DNA of 60,738 nucleotides from Pseudomonadota bacterium (GCA_023430065.1 JAEZCG010000102.1:1-60738); one strand, 5' to 3'. Positions 12,283 through 22,402 are shown, numbered from the stretch's first letter. The notes: generated by a model not told the origin, from the sequence alone. Numbers and translations are program-made.

Positions 12283-12332
12283 TACCTTAACTGGACGCGT
12301 CGACCGTTTTTGTGCTAAAAACGGTGCGCCTC

Positions 12333-13091
12333 ATGAAACCAGCCCCAACATCCCGCCAGCTGCCTGTGGGTGCATCACCCGCCTTCCAGCCGCTGTACCG
12401 GCAGATCAAGGCGCTCATCACGCAGAGCCTTGTCACCGGGGAGTGGCGGCCGGGTGAGCCGATCCCCAGCGAGATCGAGCTCGCCGGGCGCTACAGCGTG
12501 AGCCAGGGCACCGTGCGCAAGGCCGTGAGCGAACTGGCCGAGGAGCGGGTGCTCGTGCGCCAGCAGGGCAAGGGCACCTTCGTCGCCAGCCACGCCGAGG
12601 AGCGCAGCCAGTTTCCCTTCCTGAGCATCAACCCCGATGCCGAGCCCATGCGCGAGCTGACTGCGGAACTGCTGGGCCTGGAGCGCGTACGCGACGCGCC
12701 CTCGGCCCGGCAGCTGGGGATGAGCCCTTCGGCCGGGATCTTCGTGCTCAAGAGAATTCTGAAGATCAACGACCGTCCTGCCTGCTACGAGGAGATCCGC
12801 CTGCCCGCGGCGCGCTTCAAGGGCCTGACGCCCGGGGTGGTGGCGCAGCACGAGTGCATGCTCTACAGCATGTACGAGGCCCGCTTCGGCGTGCGGATGC
12901 TGCAGGCCGAGGAACGGGTCAAGGCCGTCGCCGCACCCCGCGAGGTGGCCGCAGCGCTACACCGCACGCCGGGCACGCCGATGTTGCACATCGAACGGGT
13001 GGCGTTCACCTACGGGCGGGAGCCCTCGGAGCTCCGGCGCTGCTATTGCGACAGTCAGGAACACCATTACCGTAACGCCATAACCGGCTGA
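12333..13091 (+). CDS. GntR-family (HutC/UTRA subgroup) transcriptional regulator of the TCA cluster
   Basis: About 252 residues. The N-terminal GntR winged helix (about residues 24-90: PLYRQIKALI, PGEPIPSEIELAGRYSVSQGTVRKAVSELAEE, GKGTFVAS) is followed by a C-terminal UTRA ligand domain (about 100-250: VLKRILKINDRPACYEEIRLP, TPMLHIERVAFTYG). It sits at the head of the sdh operon and divergent from mdh. Its stop TGA overlaps an in-frame ATG for the sdhC reading frame, so it is probably co-transcribed with sdhC. The effector is likely a TCA or organic acid intermediate, but this is inference. GTG at 12312 is an alternative start. Confidence 0.9.
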   Translation: MKPAPTSRQLPVGASPAFQPLYRQIKALITQSLVTGEWRPGEPIPSEIELAGRYSVSQGTVRKAVSELAEERVLVRQQGKGTFVASHAEERSQFPFLSINPDAEPMRELTAELLGLERVRDAPSARQLGMSPSAGIFVLKRILKINDRPACYEEIRLPAARFKGLTPGVVAQHECMLYSMYEARFGVRMLQAEERVKAVAAPREVAAALHRTPGTPMLHIERVAFTYGREPSELRRCYCDSQEHHYRNAITG

Positions 13092-13123
13092 TGCCGCATC
13101 GGGGAGGATGTGTGGACTCGACC

Positions 13124-13498
13124 ATGACCAAGACTAGACCCAAGTACCTGGACCTGACGAAGATCCGGCAGCCGCTGCCGGCCGTGGTGTCCATCCTGCA
13201 TCGGATCAGCGGCTTCGGCTTGTTCCTGTTCCTGCCCTTCCTCCTCTACCTGCTGCATGCGAGCCTGGCCTCGCCTGACAGCTACGTGCGCTTTCGTGCC
13301 ACGTTCGACAACCCGCTGGTGAAGCTGGTCCTGCTGGGACTGCTATGGGCCTGGTTGCATCACTTCTGCGCCGGCATCCGGTTCCTGTTTCTCGACGTGG
13401 ACATTGGTGGTGACTTGCAGCAGGCCCGCCAGAGCAGCCGCGTCGTTCTGGTGGTCAGCCTGGTCCTTACCTTGATCCTGGGGGTGTTCCTATGGTGA
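13124..13498 (+). CDS. sdhC: Succinate dehydrogenase cytochrome b556 subunit
   Basis: This 124-residue protein has three membrane helices and the SdhC signatures [26 protein letters not shown] (quinone-site Ser and Arg) and [17 protein letters not shown] (haem-ligand His). It anchors SdhAB in the inner membrane and, with SdhD, forms the quinone and haem sites. Start choice is open: ATG 13124 fits the usual N-terminus; GTG 13112 lies closer to the GGGAGG site at 13102-13107; ATG 13091 overlaps the regulator's stop. It overlaps sdhD by seven bases. Confidence 0.92.
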   Translation: MTKTRPKYLDLTKIRQPLPAVVSILHRISGFGLFLFLPFLLYLLHASLASPDSYVRFRATFDNPLVKLVLLGLLWAWLHHFCAGIRFLFLDVDIGGDLQQARQSSRVVLVVSLVLTLILGVFLW

Positions 13499-13839
13499 CG
13501 CGCGTCATTGTCGGTGCCCACTACGGCCTGCGCGGGTGGTTGGTCCAGCGCGTCACGGCGGTGGTGATGGCGCTGTACACCGTCTTGATCCTGGCGATCC
13601 TGGTTGTGGCGCCCCCCAAGCACTATCTGGCCTGGAAGACGCTGTTCGCCAACCAGGCGATGAAGCTCGCCACGTTCCTGTTCCTGGCCAGTCTCATCGC
13701 CCATGCATGGGTGGGCATGCGCGACATCCTCATGGACTACGTCAAGCCCACCGGGTGGCGACTTGCCCTGCAGGCCGCGGTGGTGCTGGCGTTGGTCGCC
13801 TACGCCGGGTGGGCCCTGCAGATCCTCTGGAGCGTGTAA
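13492..13839 (+). CDS. sdhD: Succinate dehydrogenase hydrophobic membrane anchor subunit
   Basis: This 115-residue protein with three membrane helices has [22 protein letters not shown] (conserved Arg near the quinone site) and [16 protein letters not shown] in the second helix region, both typical of SdhD. It partners SdhC in complex II. It overlaps sdhC at its start and its stop codon shares a base with the sdhA ATG (TAATG), so translation of the three is tightly coupled. Confidence 0.93.
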   Translation: MVTRVIVGAHYGLRGWLVQRVTAVVMALYTVLILAILVVAPPKHYLAWKTLFANQAMKLATFLFLASLIAHAWVGMRDILMDYVKPTGWRLALQAAVVLALVAYAGWALQILWSV

Positions 13840-15602
13840 TGGCTATTCCGATTCGAAAGTTCGACGCAGTGATCGTCGGCGCCGGCGGCGCCGGGATGCG
13901 TGCCGCGCTGCAACTCGCCGAGGCCGGGTACAAGGTGGCCGTGCTCTCCAAGGTGTTCCCGACGCGCTCGCATACGGTGGCGGCACAGGGCGGAATCGGC
14001 GCCGCGCTCGGTAACATGGGCGAGGACAGCTGGCTGTGGCACATGTACGACACGATCAAGGGTTCCGACTACCTCGGTGACCAGGACGCGATCGAGTTCA
14101 TGTGCCGGATGGCCCCGCAGGTCGTGCTCGAACTGGAGCACTTCGGCATGCCGTTCGATCGCAACGACGACGGCACCGTCTACCAGCGCCCGTTCGGCGG
14201 GCATTCCCAGAATTTCGGTGAACGTTCGGTCCAGCGCAGCTGCTGCGCCGCGGACCGCACCGGCCATGCCATGCTGCACACGCTCTATCAGCGCAACGTG
14301 CGCGCCAACACGCACTTCTTCGTGGAGTGGATGGCGCTCGACCTGGTGCGCGACGCCAGCGGGCACGTACTGGGCGTCACCGCACTCGAGATGGAGACTG
14401 GCGAGGTCTACCTGATGCAGGCACGCGCGACCCTGTTCGCGACTGGGGGAGCCGGTCGCATCTTCGCCGCCAGCACCAACGCTTTCATCAACACCGGCGA
14501 CGGTCTCGGCATGGCGGCGCGCGCGGGCATTCCGCTGGAGGACCTGGAGTTCTGGCAGTTCCATCCGACCGGCGTGGCAGGGGCGGGCGTGTTGATCACC
14601 GAGGGTGTGCGCGGGGAGGGCGGCTACCTGCTGAACAAGAACGGTGAGCGATTCATGGAGCGCTACGCGCCGACCATGAAGGACCTCGCCAGCCGCGACG
14701 TGGTGTCCCGCGCCATGGCCACCGAGATCAAGGAAGGGCGCGGCTGTGGGCCGGAGGCCGACCATGTGTTGCTCAAGCTCGACCATCTCGGTGTCGAGGT
14801 GGTGGAGAAGCGACTGCCGGGCATCCGCGAGATCTCCAGGAAGTTCGCCAACGTCGATCCGGTGAAGGATCCGATCCCGGTGGTGCCGACCGTCCACTAC
14901 CAGATGGGCGGGATTCCGACCAACTACCATGGCGAGGTGGTCGCACCACAGGACGGGAACCCGGAGGCGCCCGTCCCGGGGTTTTTCGCCGCAGGAGAGT
15001 GCGCATGTGCTTCGGTGCATGGCGCCAATCGCCTGGGCACGAACTCGCTGACCGACCTGCTGGTGTTCGGCAAGGCCAGCGGCGAGCGCATGGTCCAGTA
15101 CCTGCGCGACAACCCCGGTCACAGGGAACTGCCCGCAGACGCCGCGGAGCGCACCATGGCGCGCCTCGACCGCCTCGAGAACCAGCGTGGCGGAGAGAGC
15201 GTCTATCAGGTGGCGGCAGACATGCGCCGCACGATGCAGGCGCACTGCGGCGTGTTCCGCTTCCCCGATCTTCTGGCCGAGGGCGTGCACAGGATTCGCG
15301 AGGTTGCGCAGCGTGCCGCGCGCACCGAGATCAAGGACCACAGCAAGGTGTTCAATACCGCGCGCGTGGAGGCCCTCGAACTGGACAACCTGATCGAGGT
15401 TGCACGCGCGACCATGATTTCGGCCGAAGCACGCAAGGAGAGCCGCGGCGCGCACGACCGCGAGGACTTTGCCAAGCGCGACGATGTGAACTGGCTCAAG
15501 CACAGCCTGTGGTTCAAGGACGGCGACCGCCTCGACTACAAGCCCGTGCATTTGAAGCCGCTGACGGCGGCGACGTTCGAGCCGAAGGTCAGGACGTACT
15601 GA
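13839..15602 (+). CDS. sdhA: Succinate dehydrogenase flavoprotein subunit
   Basis: This 587-residue enzyme oxidises succinate to fumarate with covalently bound FAD. Visible landmarks are the dinucleotide fold [20 protein letters not shown] (about residue 10-30), the flavin-attachment segment [13 protein letters not shown] (His about 45), [22 protein letters not shown] (about 250), and [18 protein letters not shown] (about 395). The ATG at 13839 overlaps the sdhD stop. Translation into the preceding sdhD region from an earlier in-frame start was rejected as it reads out of frame with sdhD. SdhE, encoded downstream, should insert the FAD. Confidence 0.98.
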   Translation: MAIPIRKFDAVIVGAGGAGMRAALQLAEAGYKVAVLSKVFPTRSHTVAAQGGIGAALGNMGEDSWLWHMYDTIKGSDYLGDQDAIEFMCRMAPQVVLELEHFGMPFDRNDDGTVYQRPFGGHSQNFGERSVQRSCCAADRTGHAMLHTLYQRNVRANTHFFVEWMALDLVRDASGHVLGVTALEMETGEVYLMQARATLFATGGAGRIFAASTNAFINTGDGLGMAARAGIPLEDLEFWQFHPTGVAGAGVLITEGVRGEGGYLLNKNGERFMERYAPTMKDLASRDVVSRAMATEIKEGRGCGPEADHVLLKLDHLGVEVVEKRLPGIREISRKFANVDPVKDPIPVVPTVHYQMGGIPTNYHGEVVAPQDGNPEAPVPGFFAAGECACASVHGANRLGTNSLTDLLVFGKASGERMVQYLRDNPGHRELPADAAERTMARLDRLENQRGGESVYQVAADMRRTMQAHCGVFRFPDLLAEGVHRIREVAQRAARTEIKDHSKVFNTARVEALELDNLIEVARATMISAEARKESRGAHDREDFAKRDDVNWLKHSLWFKDGDRLDYKPVHLKPLTAATFEPKVRTY

Positions 15603-15603
15603 G

Positions 15604-15690
15604 GTGACTCGTGATCGTGATTCGTGACTCGTAGCGCCCGCATTGAGGATACCCAACGAGTCACGCGTCACCCGGTCACGAGTCACGACC
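15604..15690. repeat. TCACGAR/GTGACTCG repeat cluster with inverted arms upstream of sdhB
   Basis: The left arm (15604-15632) contains GTGACTCGT twice around GATCGTGATT. The right arm (15656-15690) carries ACGAGTCAC twice plus variants. The arms are inverted with respect to each other, so the transcript can fold around the 23 bases between them. The same heptamer in direct array form occurs before lpdA (22351-22392). It fills nearly the whole sdhA-sdhB gap and ends directly before the AAGGAG site of sdhB. Confidence 0.8.
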
Positions 15691-15701
15691 AAGGAGAAAC
15701 C

Positions 15702-16397
15702 ATGCACTTCCGAATCTACCGCTACGACCCCGACAAGGACGCCCAGCCGCGCATGCAGGACTACCACGTGGACCTGGAGGCGAGCGATCGCATGCTCCTC
15801 GACGCCCTGGTGCGCATCAAGTCGATGGACGATTCACTTGCGCTGCGCCGCTCCTGCCGGGAAGGGGTGTGCGGCTCGGATGCAATGAACATCAATGGGA
15901 AGAACGGACTCGCCTGCATCACGCGCCTGAGCGATCTCAAGGAGCCGGTGGAGATCCGTCCGCTGCCCGGATTGCCCGTGATCCGGGACCTGGTGGTGGA
16001 CATGACCCAGTTCTTCAAGCAGTACCACTCGGTCAAGCCCTACCTGGTCAACCACGAGCCCATTCCGGAGAAGGAGCGCATGCAGTCGCCGGCCGAGCGC
16101 GAGGAGCTCGACGGTCTGTACGAGTGCATCCTGTGCGCCTGTTGCAGCACCGCGTGTCCCTCGTTCTGGTGGAATCCGGACAAGTTCGTGGGCCCAGCGG
16201 GTCTGCTGCAGGCGTACCGCTTTCTGGCCGACACGCGCGACCAGGCGACCAACGAGCGGCTGGACAACCTCGAGGATCCCTACCGCCTCTTCCGCTGCCA
16301 CTCGATCATGAATTGCGTGGATGTCTGCCCCAAGGGCCTGAATCCCACGCGCGCCATCGGAAAGATCAAGGACCTCCTGGTGCGCCGGGCGGTGTGA
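15702..16397 (+). CDS. sdhB: Succinate dehydrogenase iron-sulfur subunit
   Basis: This 231-residue protein carries three Fe-S clusters. The [2Fe-2S] cysteines are in SCREGVCGSDAMNINGKNGLAC (about residue 50-73), and the second domain has CILCACCSTACPSFWW (about 142-157) and CHSIMNCVDVCPKGLNP (about 200-215). It passes electrons from SdhA FAD to ubiquinone. The ATG at 15702 follows AAGGAG; in-frame upstream codons are made of the repeat cluster and were rejected as coding. Confidence 0.97.
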   Translation: MHFRIYRYDPDKDAQPRMQDYHVDLEASDRMLLDALVRIKSMDDSLALRRSCREGVCGSDAMNINGKNGLACITRLSDLKEPVEIRPLPGLPVIRDLVVDMTQFFKQYHSVKPYLVNHEPIPEKERMQSPAEREELDGLYECILCACCSTACPSFWWNPDKFVGPAGLLQAYRFLADTRDQATNERLDNLEDPYRLFRCHSIMNCVDVCPKGLNPTRAIGKIKDLLVRRAV

Positions 16398-16437
16398 GGA
16401 AGACCGGCGCCGGGACAGCGTCCGCGCGAGCCGGACG

Positions 16438-16674
16438 ATGAGCGAATGCGACCGCATCCGCTGGCACTGTCGCCGGGGTCTGCTCGAGCTGGACATCGTA
16501 CTGGCCCGCTTTCTCGACCGGCATCTGGACCGGCTGAGTCCGTCCGAGACCGAGGCCTTCAAGGGCCTCCTGCTGCACTCCGATAATGACCTGTGGGACA
16601 TGGTTTCCGGGCGCCTCGACGCGCCGCCGGGAAGCGAAGCCGCCCGCGTCCTCGAGCTGCTCCGGCACGCCTGA
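16438..16674 (+). CDS. sdhE: FAD assembly factor SdhE
   Basis: This 78-residue protein is a SdhE/YgfY/SDH5-family flavinator, with the RGLLELDIVLARFL signature near residue 13 (the RGxxE motif; more often RGMLELD) and a C-terminal LLHSDNDLWDMVSGR helix region. It promotes covalent FAD attachment to SdhA. It sits 40 bases after sdhB and before gltA, as in other betaproteobacteria. Confidence 0.92.
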   Translation: MSECDRIRWHCRRGLLELDIVLARFLDRHLDRLSPSETEAFKGLLLHSDNDLWDMVSGRLDAPPGSEAARVLELLRHA

Positions 16675-16755
16675 TGTGCAACGCACAAATCCTAGATCTA
16701 CCCTGTAAAGTGCTGTAGCATTGGGAATTTTGCGATTCAAAGGGCGGAGAAACCC

Positions 16756-18057
16756 ATGACACGACAGCGCATGGCAACGATCAATTTCGACGACGGCACG
16801 CCAGCCCTCGAACTGCCGATCATGGAAGGGACGATCGGACCGGAGGTCGTCGACATTCGTGCGCTGTACGGCAAGACCGGGAAGTTCACCTACGACCCCG
16901 GCTTCATGTCGACGGCAGCATGCAAGTCCGCCATCACCTATATCGATGGCGACAACGGCATCCTGCTCTACCGCGGGTATCCGATCGAGCAGTTGGCCCA
17001 GCACTGCGACTTCCTGGAGGTCTGCCACCTGCTGATGAAGGGCGAGTTGCCCAGCGCCACCGAGAAGAAGGCGTGGGACGATCGCATCCGCAATCACACC
17101 ATGGTGCACGAGCAGCTGGCGCGCTTCTACCAGGGTTTTCGTCGCGATGCACATCCGATGGCCGTGATGGTCGGCGTGGTCGGCGCGCTGTCGGCCTTCT
17201 ACCACGACAGCACGGACATCAATAATCCCGAGCATCGCGAAATCTCCGCGATCCGGCTGCTCGCCAAGGTGCCCACGATCGCGGCGATGTCGTACAAGTA
17301 CAACGTCGGCCAGCCTTTCATGTATCCGCGCAACAGCCTGAACTATGTGGAGAATTTCCTCCACATGATGTTCGGCACGCCGTGCCAGGAATACCGGCCC
17401 AATCCGGTCCTCGTACGTGCGCTCGACCGGATCCTCATCCTGCATGCCGACCATGAGCAGAACGCCTCGACCTCCACCGTGCGGCTGGCCGGTTCGTCGG
17501 GTGCCAACCCGTTCGCGTGCATCGCTGCCGGCATTGCCTGCCTGTGGGGACCCGCCCACGGCGGAGCGAACGAGGCATGCCTGAACATGCTCGAAGAAAT
17601 CGGCGACGTCTCACGCATCGGTCAATACCTCGCGCGCGCGAAGGACAAGAACGACGGCTTCCGGCTGATGGGTTTCGGTCACCGCGTCTACAAGAACTAC
17701 GATCCGCGCGCCAAGTTGATGCGCGAGACCTGTCATGAGGTCCTCGCCGAACTCGGCCTGCAGAACGATCGGCTGTTCAAGCTGGCAATGGAACTGGAGC
17801 GCATCGCGCTCGAGGACGACTATTTCGTCGAGAAGAAGCTCTATCCCAACGTCGATTTCTACTCGGGCATCGTGCAACGCGCCATGGGCATCCCGACGAG
17901 CATGTTCACCGCCATCTTCGCCCTCGCGCGCACCGTCGGATGGGTGGCGCAATGGAACGAGATGATCAGCGATCCGGAGCAGAAGATCGGGCGCCCGCGG
18001 CAGCTGTTCACCGGCGCGACCGAGCGCGACGTGGTGCCGCTTGCGAAGCGGGGTTGA
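16756..18057 (+). CDS. gltA: Citrate synthase (type II)
   Basis: This 433-residue protein has the long N-terminal domain of hexameric, NADH-sensitive citrate synthases ([14 protein letters not shown], the [22 protein letters not shown] block). Catalytic-site segments are [14 protein letters not shown] (about 233), [12 protein letters not shown] (about 265) and [15 protein letters not shown] (about 304). It makes citrate from acetyl-CoA and oxaloacetate. The start ATG at 16756 is preceded by GGCGGAG at suitable spacing. The 81-base gap after sdhE is somewhat AT-rich and may hold an internal promoter, though I could not fix one. Confidence 0.97.
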   Translation: MTRQRMATINFDDGTPALELPIMEGTIGPEVVDIRALYGKTGKFTYDPGFMSTAACKSAITYIDGDNGILLYRGYPIEQLAQHCDFLEVCHLLMKGELPSATEKKAWDDRIRNHTMVHEQLARFYQGFRRDAHPMAVMVGVVGALSAFYHDSTDINNPEHREISAIRLLAKVPTIAAMSYKYNVGQPFMYPRNSLNYVENFLHMMFGTPCQEYRPNPVLVRALDRILILHADHEQNASTSTVRLAGSSGANPFACIAAGIACLWGPAHGGANEACLNMLEEIGDVSRIGQYLARAKDKNDGFRLMGFGHRVYKNYDPRAKLMRETCHEVLAELGLQNDRLFKLAMELERIALEDDYFVEKKLYPNVDFYSGIVQRAMGIPTSMFTAIFALARTVGWVAQWNEMISDPEQKIGRPRQLFTGATERDVVPLAKRG

Positions 18058-18073
18058 CCCTGCACTGCGTGGC

Positions 18074-18089
18074 CGCGCCCGCGGGCGCG
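18074..18089. repeat. 16-bp perfect GC palindrome between gltA and sucA
   Basis: CGCGCCCGCGGGCGCG is a perfect palindrome without a loop, 17 bases after the gltA stop and 30 before sucA. There is no downstream T-run. It may fold into a partial-attenuation hairpin or simply be a GC-rich chance sequence. Confidence 0.35.
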
Positions 18090-18118
18090 CGTACAACCTT
18101 TAGCCAGGAAGGGACCGA

Positions 18119-20962
18119 ATGGCAGCGCTGCTGAAGGAGTACCTGGGAACATCGCATCTGTTCGGCGCGAATGCGCCGTTCATCGAGGAGTTGTACGAGT
18201 CCTACCTGTCCGATCCCGAATCCGTGGCGCCGGAATGGCGGCTCTACTTCGACCAGCTGCAGCAGCTGCCGGGGGCCGCCGACGTGGCGCACGAACCGAT
18301 CCGCCAGTCCTTCGTCAAGCTGGTGCGCTCGCCCCGGCTGGTGGCGGCGGATGCGGCGACGCCGTCGGTTGCCGCAGCGGCGAAGAAGCAGGTGTGGGTG
18401 CTGCAGCTGGCGAACAACTACCGGCGCATGGGACTGCGCCACGCCAATCTCGACCCGCTCAAGCGTTCCGAGAAGCCGCACGTCCCCGAACTGGATCCGG
18501 CGTTCTACGGTCTGGAAGAATCGGACATGGAGCAGGTGTTCAACACGGCTTCCATGTTCGGTCCGGACCAGCTGCCGCTGCGCGAGATCGTACGCGCACT
18601 GCGCGAGACCTACTGCGGCACCATCGGTTCGGAATTCTGGTTCATCGCCGATGGCGCACAGCGCCGCTGGATTCAGCAGCGCCTCGAGTCGGTCCGCTCG
18701 CAACCCAGCTATACGAGCGACTTCAAGCGTTTCCTGCTCGAACGGCTCACGGCGGCCGAGACTCTCGAGAAGTATCTGCACACGCGCTACGTGGGCCAGA
18801 AACGTTTTTCCCTCGAAGGCGGCGAGACCCTGATTCCGCTGCTCGACTACCTGCTGCAGAAGGCGGGCGAGAACGGCGTGCAGGAGGCGGTGATAGGCAT
18901 GGCCCACCGCGGACGCCTGAACGTGCTGGTCAATACCATGGGCAAGATGCCCAAGGATCTCTTCTCCGAGTTCGAGGGTAAACACGCCGAGCAGCTGCCG
19001 TCCGGCGACGTCAAATACCATATGGGTTTCTCGTCGGACGTCAACACGCCCGGCGGGCCGATGCATCTGTCGCTGGCCTTCAATCCGTCCCACCTGGAGA
19101 TCGTCAACCCGGTCGTGGAAGGCTCCGTGCGGGCGCGCCAGCACCGGCGCAAAGACCGTGAAGGCAAGCAGGTGCTGCCGATCCTGATCCACGGCGATGC
19201 CGCCGTGGCCGGGCAGGGCGTCGTGATGGAGACACTCAACATGTCCCAGACGCGCGGCTATCGCACCGGCGGCACGGTGCACATCGTGGTGAACAACCAG
19301 ATCGGCTTCACCACGTCCGATACCCGCGACACCCGCTCCACCTTGTACTGCACGGACATCATGAAGATGGTCGAGGCGCCCGTCTTCCACGTCAACGCAG
19401 ACGATCCCGAAGCCGTGTGCCTGATCACCGAGATCGCGCTCGACTTCCGCATGCATTTCCAGAAGGACGTCGTCATCGACCTGGTGTGCTTCCGCCGTCA
19501 TGGCCACAACGAGCAGGACGAGCCGATGGTGACCCAGCCGCTCATGTACAAGAGCGTGAACGCGCATCCGGGCACGCGCCGCCTCTTCGCAGACAGGCTG
19601 GTTGCCCAGGGCGTGATCCGCGCCGAGGACGCGGACGAGATGGTGCAAGCCTACCGCGCCGCCCTGGACCAGGGTTACCACACGAACAAGAACATCCTGT
19701 CGAACTTCAACCCACCCTACGCCGTCGACTGGAGCCGGTTCAAGGGCGGCCGCTGGAACGATCCCTGCGACACGTCCGTTCCGCTCACCGATCTGCAGGC
19801 GCTGGGCGAGAAGCTCACCACCTTGCCGAACGGCTTCAAGCTGCACGCGCGCGTGGAGAAGGTCATCGCGGACCGGCGCCAGATGATGCTGGGCAAGCTG
19901 CCCCTGGACTGGGGTATGGCGGAGAATCTCGCGTACGCCTCCCTCCTCAAGGCGGGCTACGGCGTGCGAATCTCGGGGCAGGATTCGGGCCGTGGAACGT
20001 TCTTCCATCGCCACGCCGTCCTGCACGATCAGGCGCGCGAGCGCTGGGACGCGGGCAATCACATTCCCCTCCAGCACATTACCGAGAATCAGCCGCCGTT
20101 CACGGTCATCGACTCCGTGCTCTCCGAGGAAGCGGTCCTCGGGTTCGAGTACGGCTATGCGACGGCGGAGCCGAACGACCTGGTGGTCTGGGAGGCGCAG
20201 TTCGGCGACTTCGCCAACGGGGCGCAGGTCGTCATCGACCAGTTCATCGCATCGGGCGAGGTCAAGTGGGGTCGGCTGTGCGGGCTGGTGCTCATGCTTC
20301 CCCACGGTTACGAGGGCCAGGGTCCCGAGCACTCCTCGGCACGCCTCGAACGCTTCCTGCAGCTGTGTGCGGACTACAACATGCAGGTGGTCGTTCCGTC
20401 GACGCCGGCACAGATGTTCCACGTGTTACGCCGGCAGATGATGCGGGCTTTCCGCAAGCCGCTGGTCATCATGAGCCCGAAGAGCATGCTGCGGCACAAG
20501 GAGTCGGTGTCCAGCCTGGAGCAGTTGTCGGAGGGCACGTTCCAGCCGGTGATCCCGGAGACCGACGAACTGGATCCGCACCACGTGCAGCGCGTGGTGT
20601 TTTGCAGCGGAAAGGTCTACTACGACCTGCGGGCCGCACGCCGGGAACGCGGCATACAGGACGTCGCCATCGTACGCATCGAACAGTTGTATCCCTTCCC
20701 GCACGAGGATTACAAGGCGCAGATCGTCAAGTACGAGGGCGCTTCGCAGATCGTCTGGTGCCAGGAGGAGCCCGGCAACCAGGGAGCATGGCATCGCATT
20801 CAGCACTACCTCCTGCGGCACATGCTTCCCCATCAGAAACTGGCCTATGCCTTGCGTCCGTCGTCTGCCTCGCCGGCGGCCGGGTATCTGGCCTTGCACA
20901 CCGAGCAGCAGAAGGCAGTGATCGAGGCGGCTTTGGTCGGCGCGCAGCAGATCGACGACTAG
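18119..20962 (+). CDS. sucA: 2-oxoglutarate dehydrogenase E1 component
   Basis: This 947-residue thiamine-diphosphate enzyme decarboxylates 2-oxoglutarate and passes succinyl groups to SucB lipoyl arms. Landmarks are an N-terminal helix (LFGANAPFIEELYESYLSDPESV), AHRGRLNVLVNTMGK (about 262), the GDAAVAGQGVVMETLNMSQ ThDP/Mg block with VNNQIGFTT (about 360-400), FRRHGHNEQDEP (about 462) and FSGQDSGRGTFFHRHA-like segment near 620. AGGAAGGGACCGA precedes the ATG. It lies between gltA and sucB as expected. Confidence 0.98.
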   Translation: MAALLKEYLGTSHLFGANAPFIEELYESYLSDPESVAPEWRLYFDQLQQLPGAADVAHEPIRQSFVKLVRSPRLVAADAATPSVAAAAKKQVWVLQLANNYRRMGLRHANLDPLKRSEKPHVPELDPAFYGLEESDMEQVFNTASMFGPDQLPLREIVRALRETYCGTIGSEFWFIADGAQRRWIQQRLESVRSQPSYTSDFKRFLLERLTAAETLEKYLHTRYVGQKRFSLEGGETLIPLLDYLLQKAGENGVQEAVIGMAHRGRLNVLVNTMGKMPKDLFSEFEGKHAEQLPSGDVKYHMGFSSDVNTPGGPMHLSLAFNPSHLEIVNPVVEGSVRARQHRRKDREGKQVLPILIHGDAAVAGQGVVMETLNMSQTRGYRTGGTVHIVVNNQIGFTTSDTRDTRSTLYCTDIMKMVEAPVFHVNADDPEAVCLITEIALDFRMHFQKDVVIDLVCFRRHGHNEQDEPMVTQPLMYKSVNAHPGTRRLFADRLVAQGVIRAEDADEMVQAYRAALDQGYHTNKNILSNFNPPYAVDWSRFKGGRWNDPCDTSVPLTDLQALGEKLTTLPNGFKLHARVEKVIADRRQMMLGKLPLDWGMAENLAYASLLKAGYGVRISGQDSGRGTFFHRHAVLHDQARERWDAGNHIPLQHITENQPPFTVIDSVLSEEAVLGFEYGYATAEPNDLVVWEAQFGDFANGAQVVIDQFIASGEVKWGRLCGLVLMLPHGYEGQGPEHSSARLERFLQLCADYNMQVVVPSTPAQMFHVLRRQMMRAFRKPLVIMSPKSMLRHKESVSSLEQLSEGTFQPVIPETDELDPHHVQRVVFCSGKVYYDLRAARRERGIQDVAIVRIEQLYPFPHEDYKAQIVKYEGASQIVWCQEEPGNQGAWHRIQHYLLRHMLPHQKLAYALRPSSASPAAGYLALHTEQQKAVIEAALVGAQQIDD

Positions 20963-21013
20963 TCCCGATCGGCCCGACGGACAGAATCGGGTCACCTGTG
21001 AACGGAGATAGGA

Positions 21014-22252
21014 ATGCTGGTTGAAGTCAGGGTCCCACAGCTCTCGGAGTCTGTGTCCGAGGCCACGCTTCTGACCTGGCACAAGAAGCCTGGCGACTAC
21101 GTGCAGCGCGACGAGAACCTCATCGACATCGAGACGGACAAGGTCGTGCTGGAATTGCCGGCGCCAGAGAGCGGAGTCCTGGCGCGAATCGACAAGCCGG
21201 ATGGCGGGACCGTCGTCAGCAACGAACTGATCGCCACCATCGACACCGAGGCGCAGGCCAGGCCTGCAGCGGCCGCCAAGGCGGTGGAGAAGCCGCCTGT
21301 GGCGGCGGCAGTCGCTGCAAGTGCGGCAGTCGCGCGGGCCGCGGCCGCCGTGGCCGGCGGCGGCGCCGACACCCTGGTGATGCCGGCGGCGCGCAAGATC
21401 GCGGCCGAGAAGGGTGTCGATCTCACCACCATCCAGGGCACGGGCCGCGGCGGGCGCATTACCAAGGAGGACGTGGTCGCGCAGGTCGCACGTCCCGCGC
21501 CCAGGCCGGCTGTCGTGCCGCCGCCCGTGGACGTGGGTCAACTGCTAGGCGACCGTCCGGAACAGCGTGTCCCGATGTCGCGCCTGCGCCAGCGCGTCGC
21601 CGAACGTCTCGTGCAGTCCCAGTCGACCGCCGCGATCCTCACCACGTTCAACGAGGTGAACATGCAGCCGGTGATGGAGATGCGTAAGCGGTACCAGGAG
21701 CGCTTCGAGAAGGAACACGAGGTACGCCTGGGCTTCATGTCATTCTTTGTCAAGGCCGCGGTGCACGCACTGAAGAAGTATCCGGTGGTCAATGCCTCGG
21801 TGGACGGCACCGACATCGTGTACCACGGGTATTTCGACATCGGCATCGCCGTGGGCAGTCCGCGTGGACTGGTGGTTCCCATCCTGCGCAATGCCGACCA
21901 ACTCTCGCTGGCGGACATCGAAAAGCAGATCGCCGACTTCGGCAAGCGCGCTCAGGACGGGAAACTGACCATCGAGGAGTTGACCGGCGGGACGTTCTCC
22001 ATTTCCAACGGAGGCGTGTTCGGCTCGATGCTCTCCACGCCGATCATCAATCCTCCGCAGAGCGCCATCCTGGGCGTGCATGCGACCAAGGAGCGACCGG
22101 TGGTCGAGAACGGCCAGATCGTCATTCGACCGATGAACTATCTCGCCTTGTCCTATGACCACCGGATCATCGATGGAAGAGAGGCGGTTCTGGCCCTGGT
22201 GGCCATGAAAGACGCGCTGGAGGATCCAGCGCGAATGCTGCTGGACATCTGA
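21014..22252 (+). CDS. sucB: Dihydrolipoamide succinyltransferase (E2 of 2-oxoglutarate dehydrogenase)
   Basis: This 412-residue protein has a single lipoyl domain (residues 1-77, lipoyl Lys in [11 protein letters not shown] about 43), an Ala/Pro-rich linker (about 80-115), a peripheral subunit-binding domain ([32 protein letters not shown], about 118-150) and a catalytic acyltransferase domain ending in the [12 protein letters not shown] motif (His about 384, Asp about 388). It transfers succinyl groups to CoA. It is followed by lpdA, the E3 partner. Confidence 0.97.
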   Translation: MLVEVRVPQLSESVSEATLLTWHKKPGDYVQRDENLIDIETDKVVLELPAPESGVLARIDKPDGGTVVSNELIATIDTEAQARPAAAAKAVEKPPVAAAVAASAAVARAAAAVAGGGADTLVMPAARKIAAEKGVDLTTIQGTGRGGRITKEDVVAQVARPAPRPAVVPPPVDVGQLLGDRPEQRVPMSRLRQRVAERLVQSQSTAAILTTFNEVNMQPVMEMRKRYQERFEKEHEVRLGFMSFFVKAAVHALKKYPVVNASVDGTDIVYHGYFDIGIAVGSPRGLVVPILRNADQLSLADIEKQIADFGKRAQDGKLTIEELTGGTFSISNGGVFGSMLSTPIINPPQSAILGVHATKERPVVENGQIVIRPMNYLALSYDHRIIDGREAVLALVAMKDALEDPARMLLDI

Positions 22253-22350
22253 GACGCGGTGACTCCCGACGGGCATGACGCGTGACCGGCTTCCCTGCGT
22301 AACGTTGCAGTGCGCGGTAGACCGCTGAAGTCAGGAATCACGAGTCCGCA

Positions 22351-22392
22351 TCACGAATCACGAGTCACGAGTCACGAATCACGAGTCACGAT
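22351..22392. repeat. Six tandem TCACGAR heptamers upstream of lpdA
   Basis: Six consecutive 7-base units follow without spacers: TCACGAA, TCACGAG, TCACGAG, TCACGAA, TCACGAG, TCACGAT. A further degenerate copy (ATCACGAGTC) lies just upstream at 22336-22346. The array ends ten bases before the lpdA ATG. The same unit builds the inverted cluster before sdhB. There are no unique spacers, so it is not a CRISPR. Confidence 0.9.
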
Positions 22393-22402
22393 AAGAGAGA
22401 CC

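Noticed and set aside
13800..15767. Minus-strand open frame of 655 codons opposite sdhA
   Set aside because: Antisense shadow of the flavoprotein gene; composition typical of GC-driven spurious frames.
18008..20422. Minus-strand open frame of 804 codons opposite sucA
   Set aside because: Antisense to clear 2-oxoglutarate dehydrogenase E1 coding sequence; no recognisable domain or start signals.
22336..22392. Possible CRISPR array
   Set aside because: Units are seven bases long and directly abutted, with no unique spacers and no cas genes in the window.
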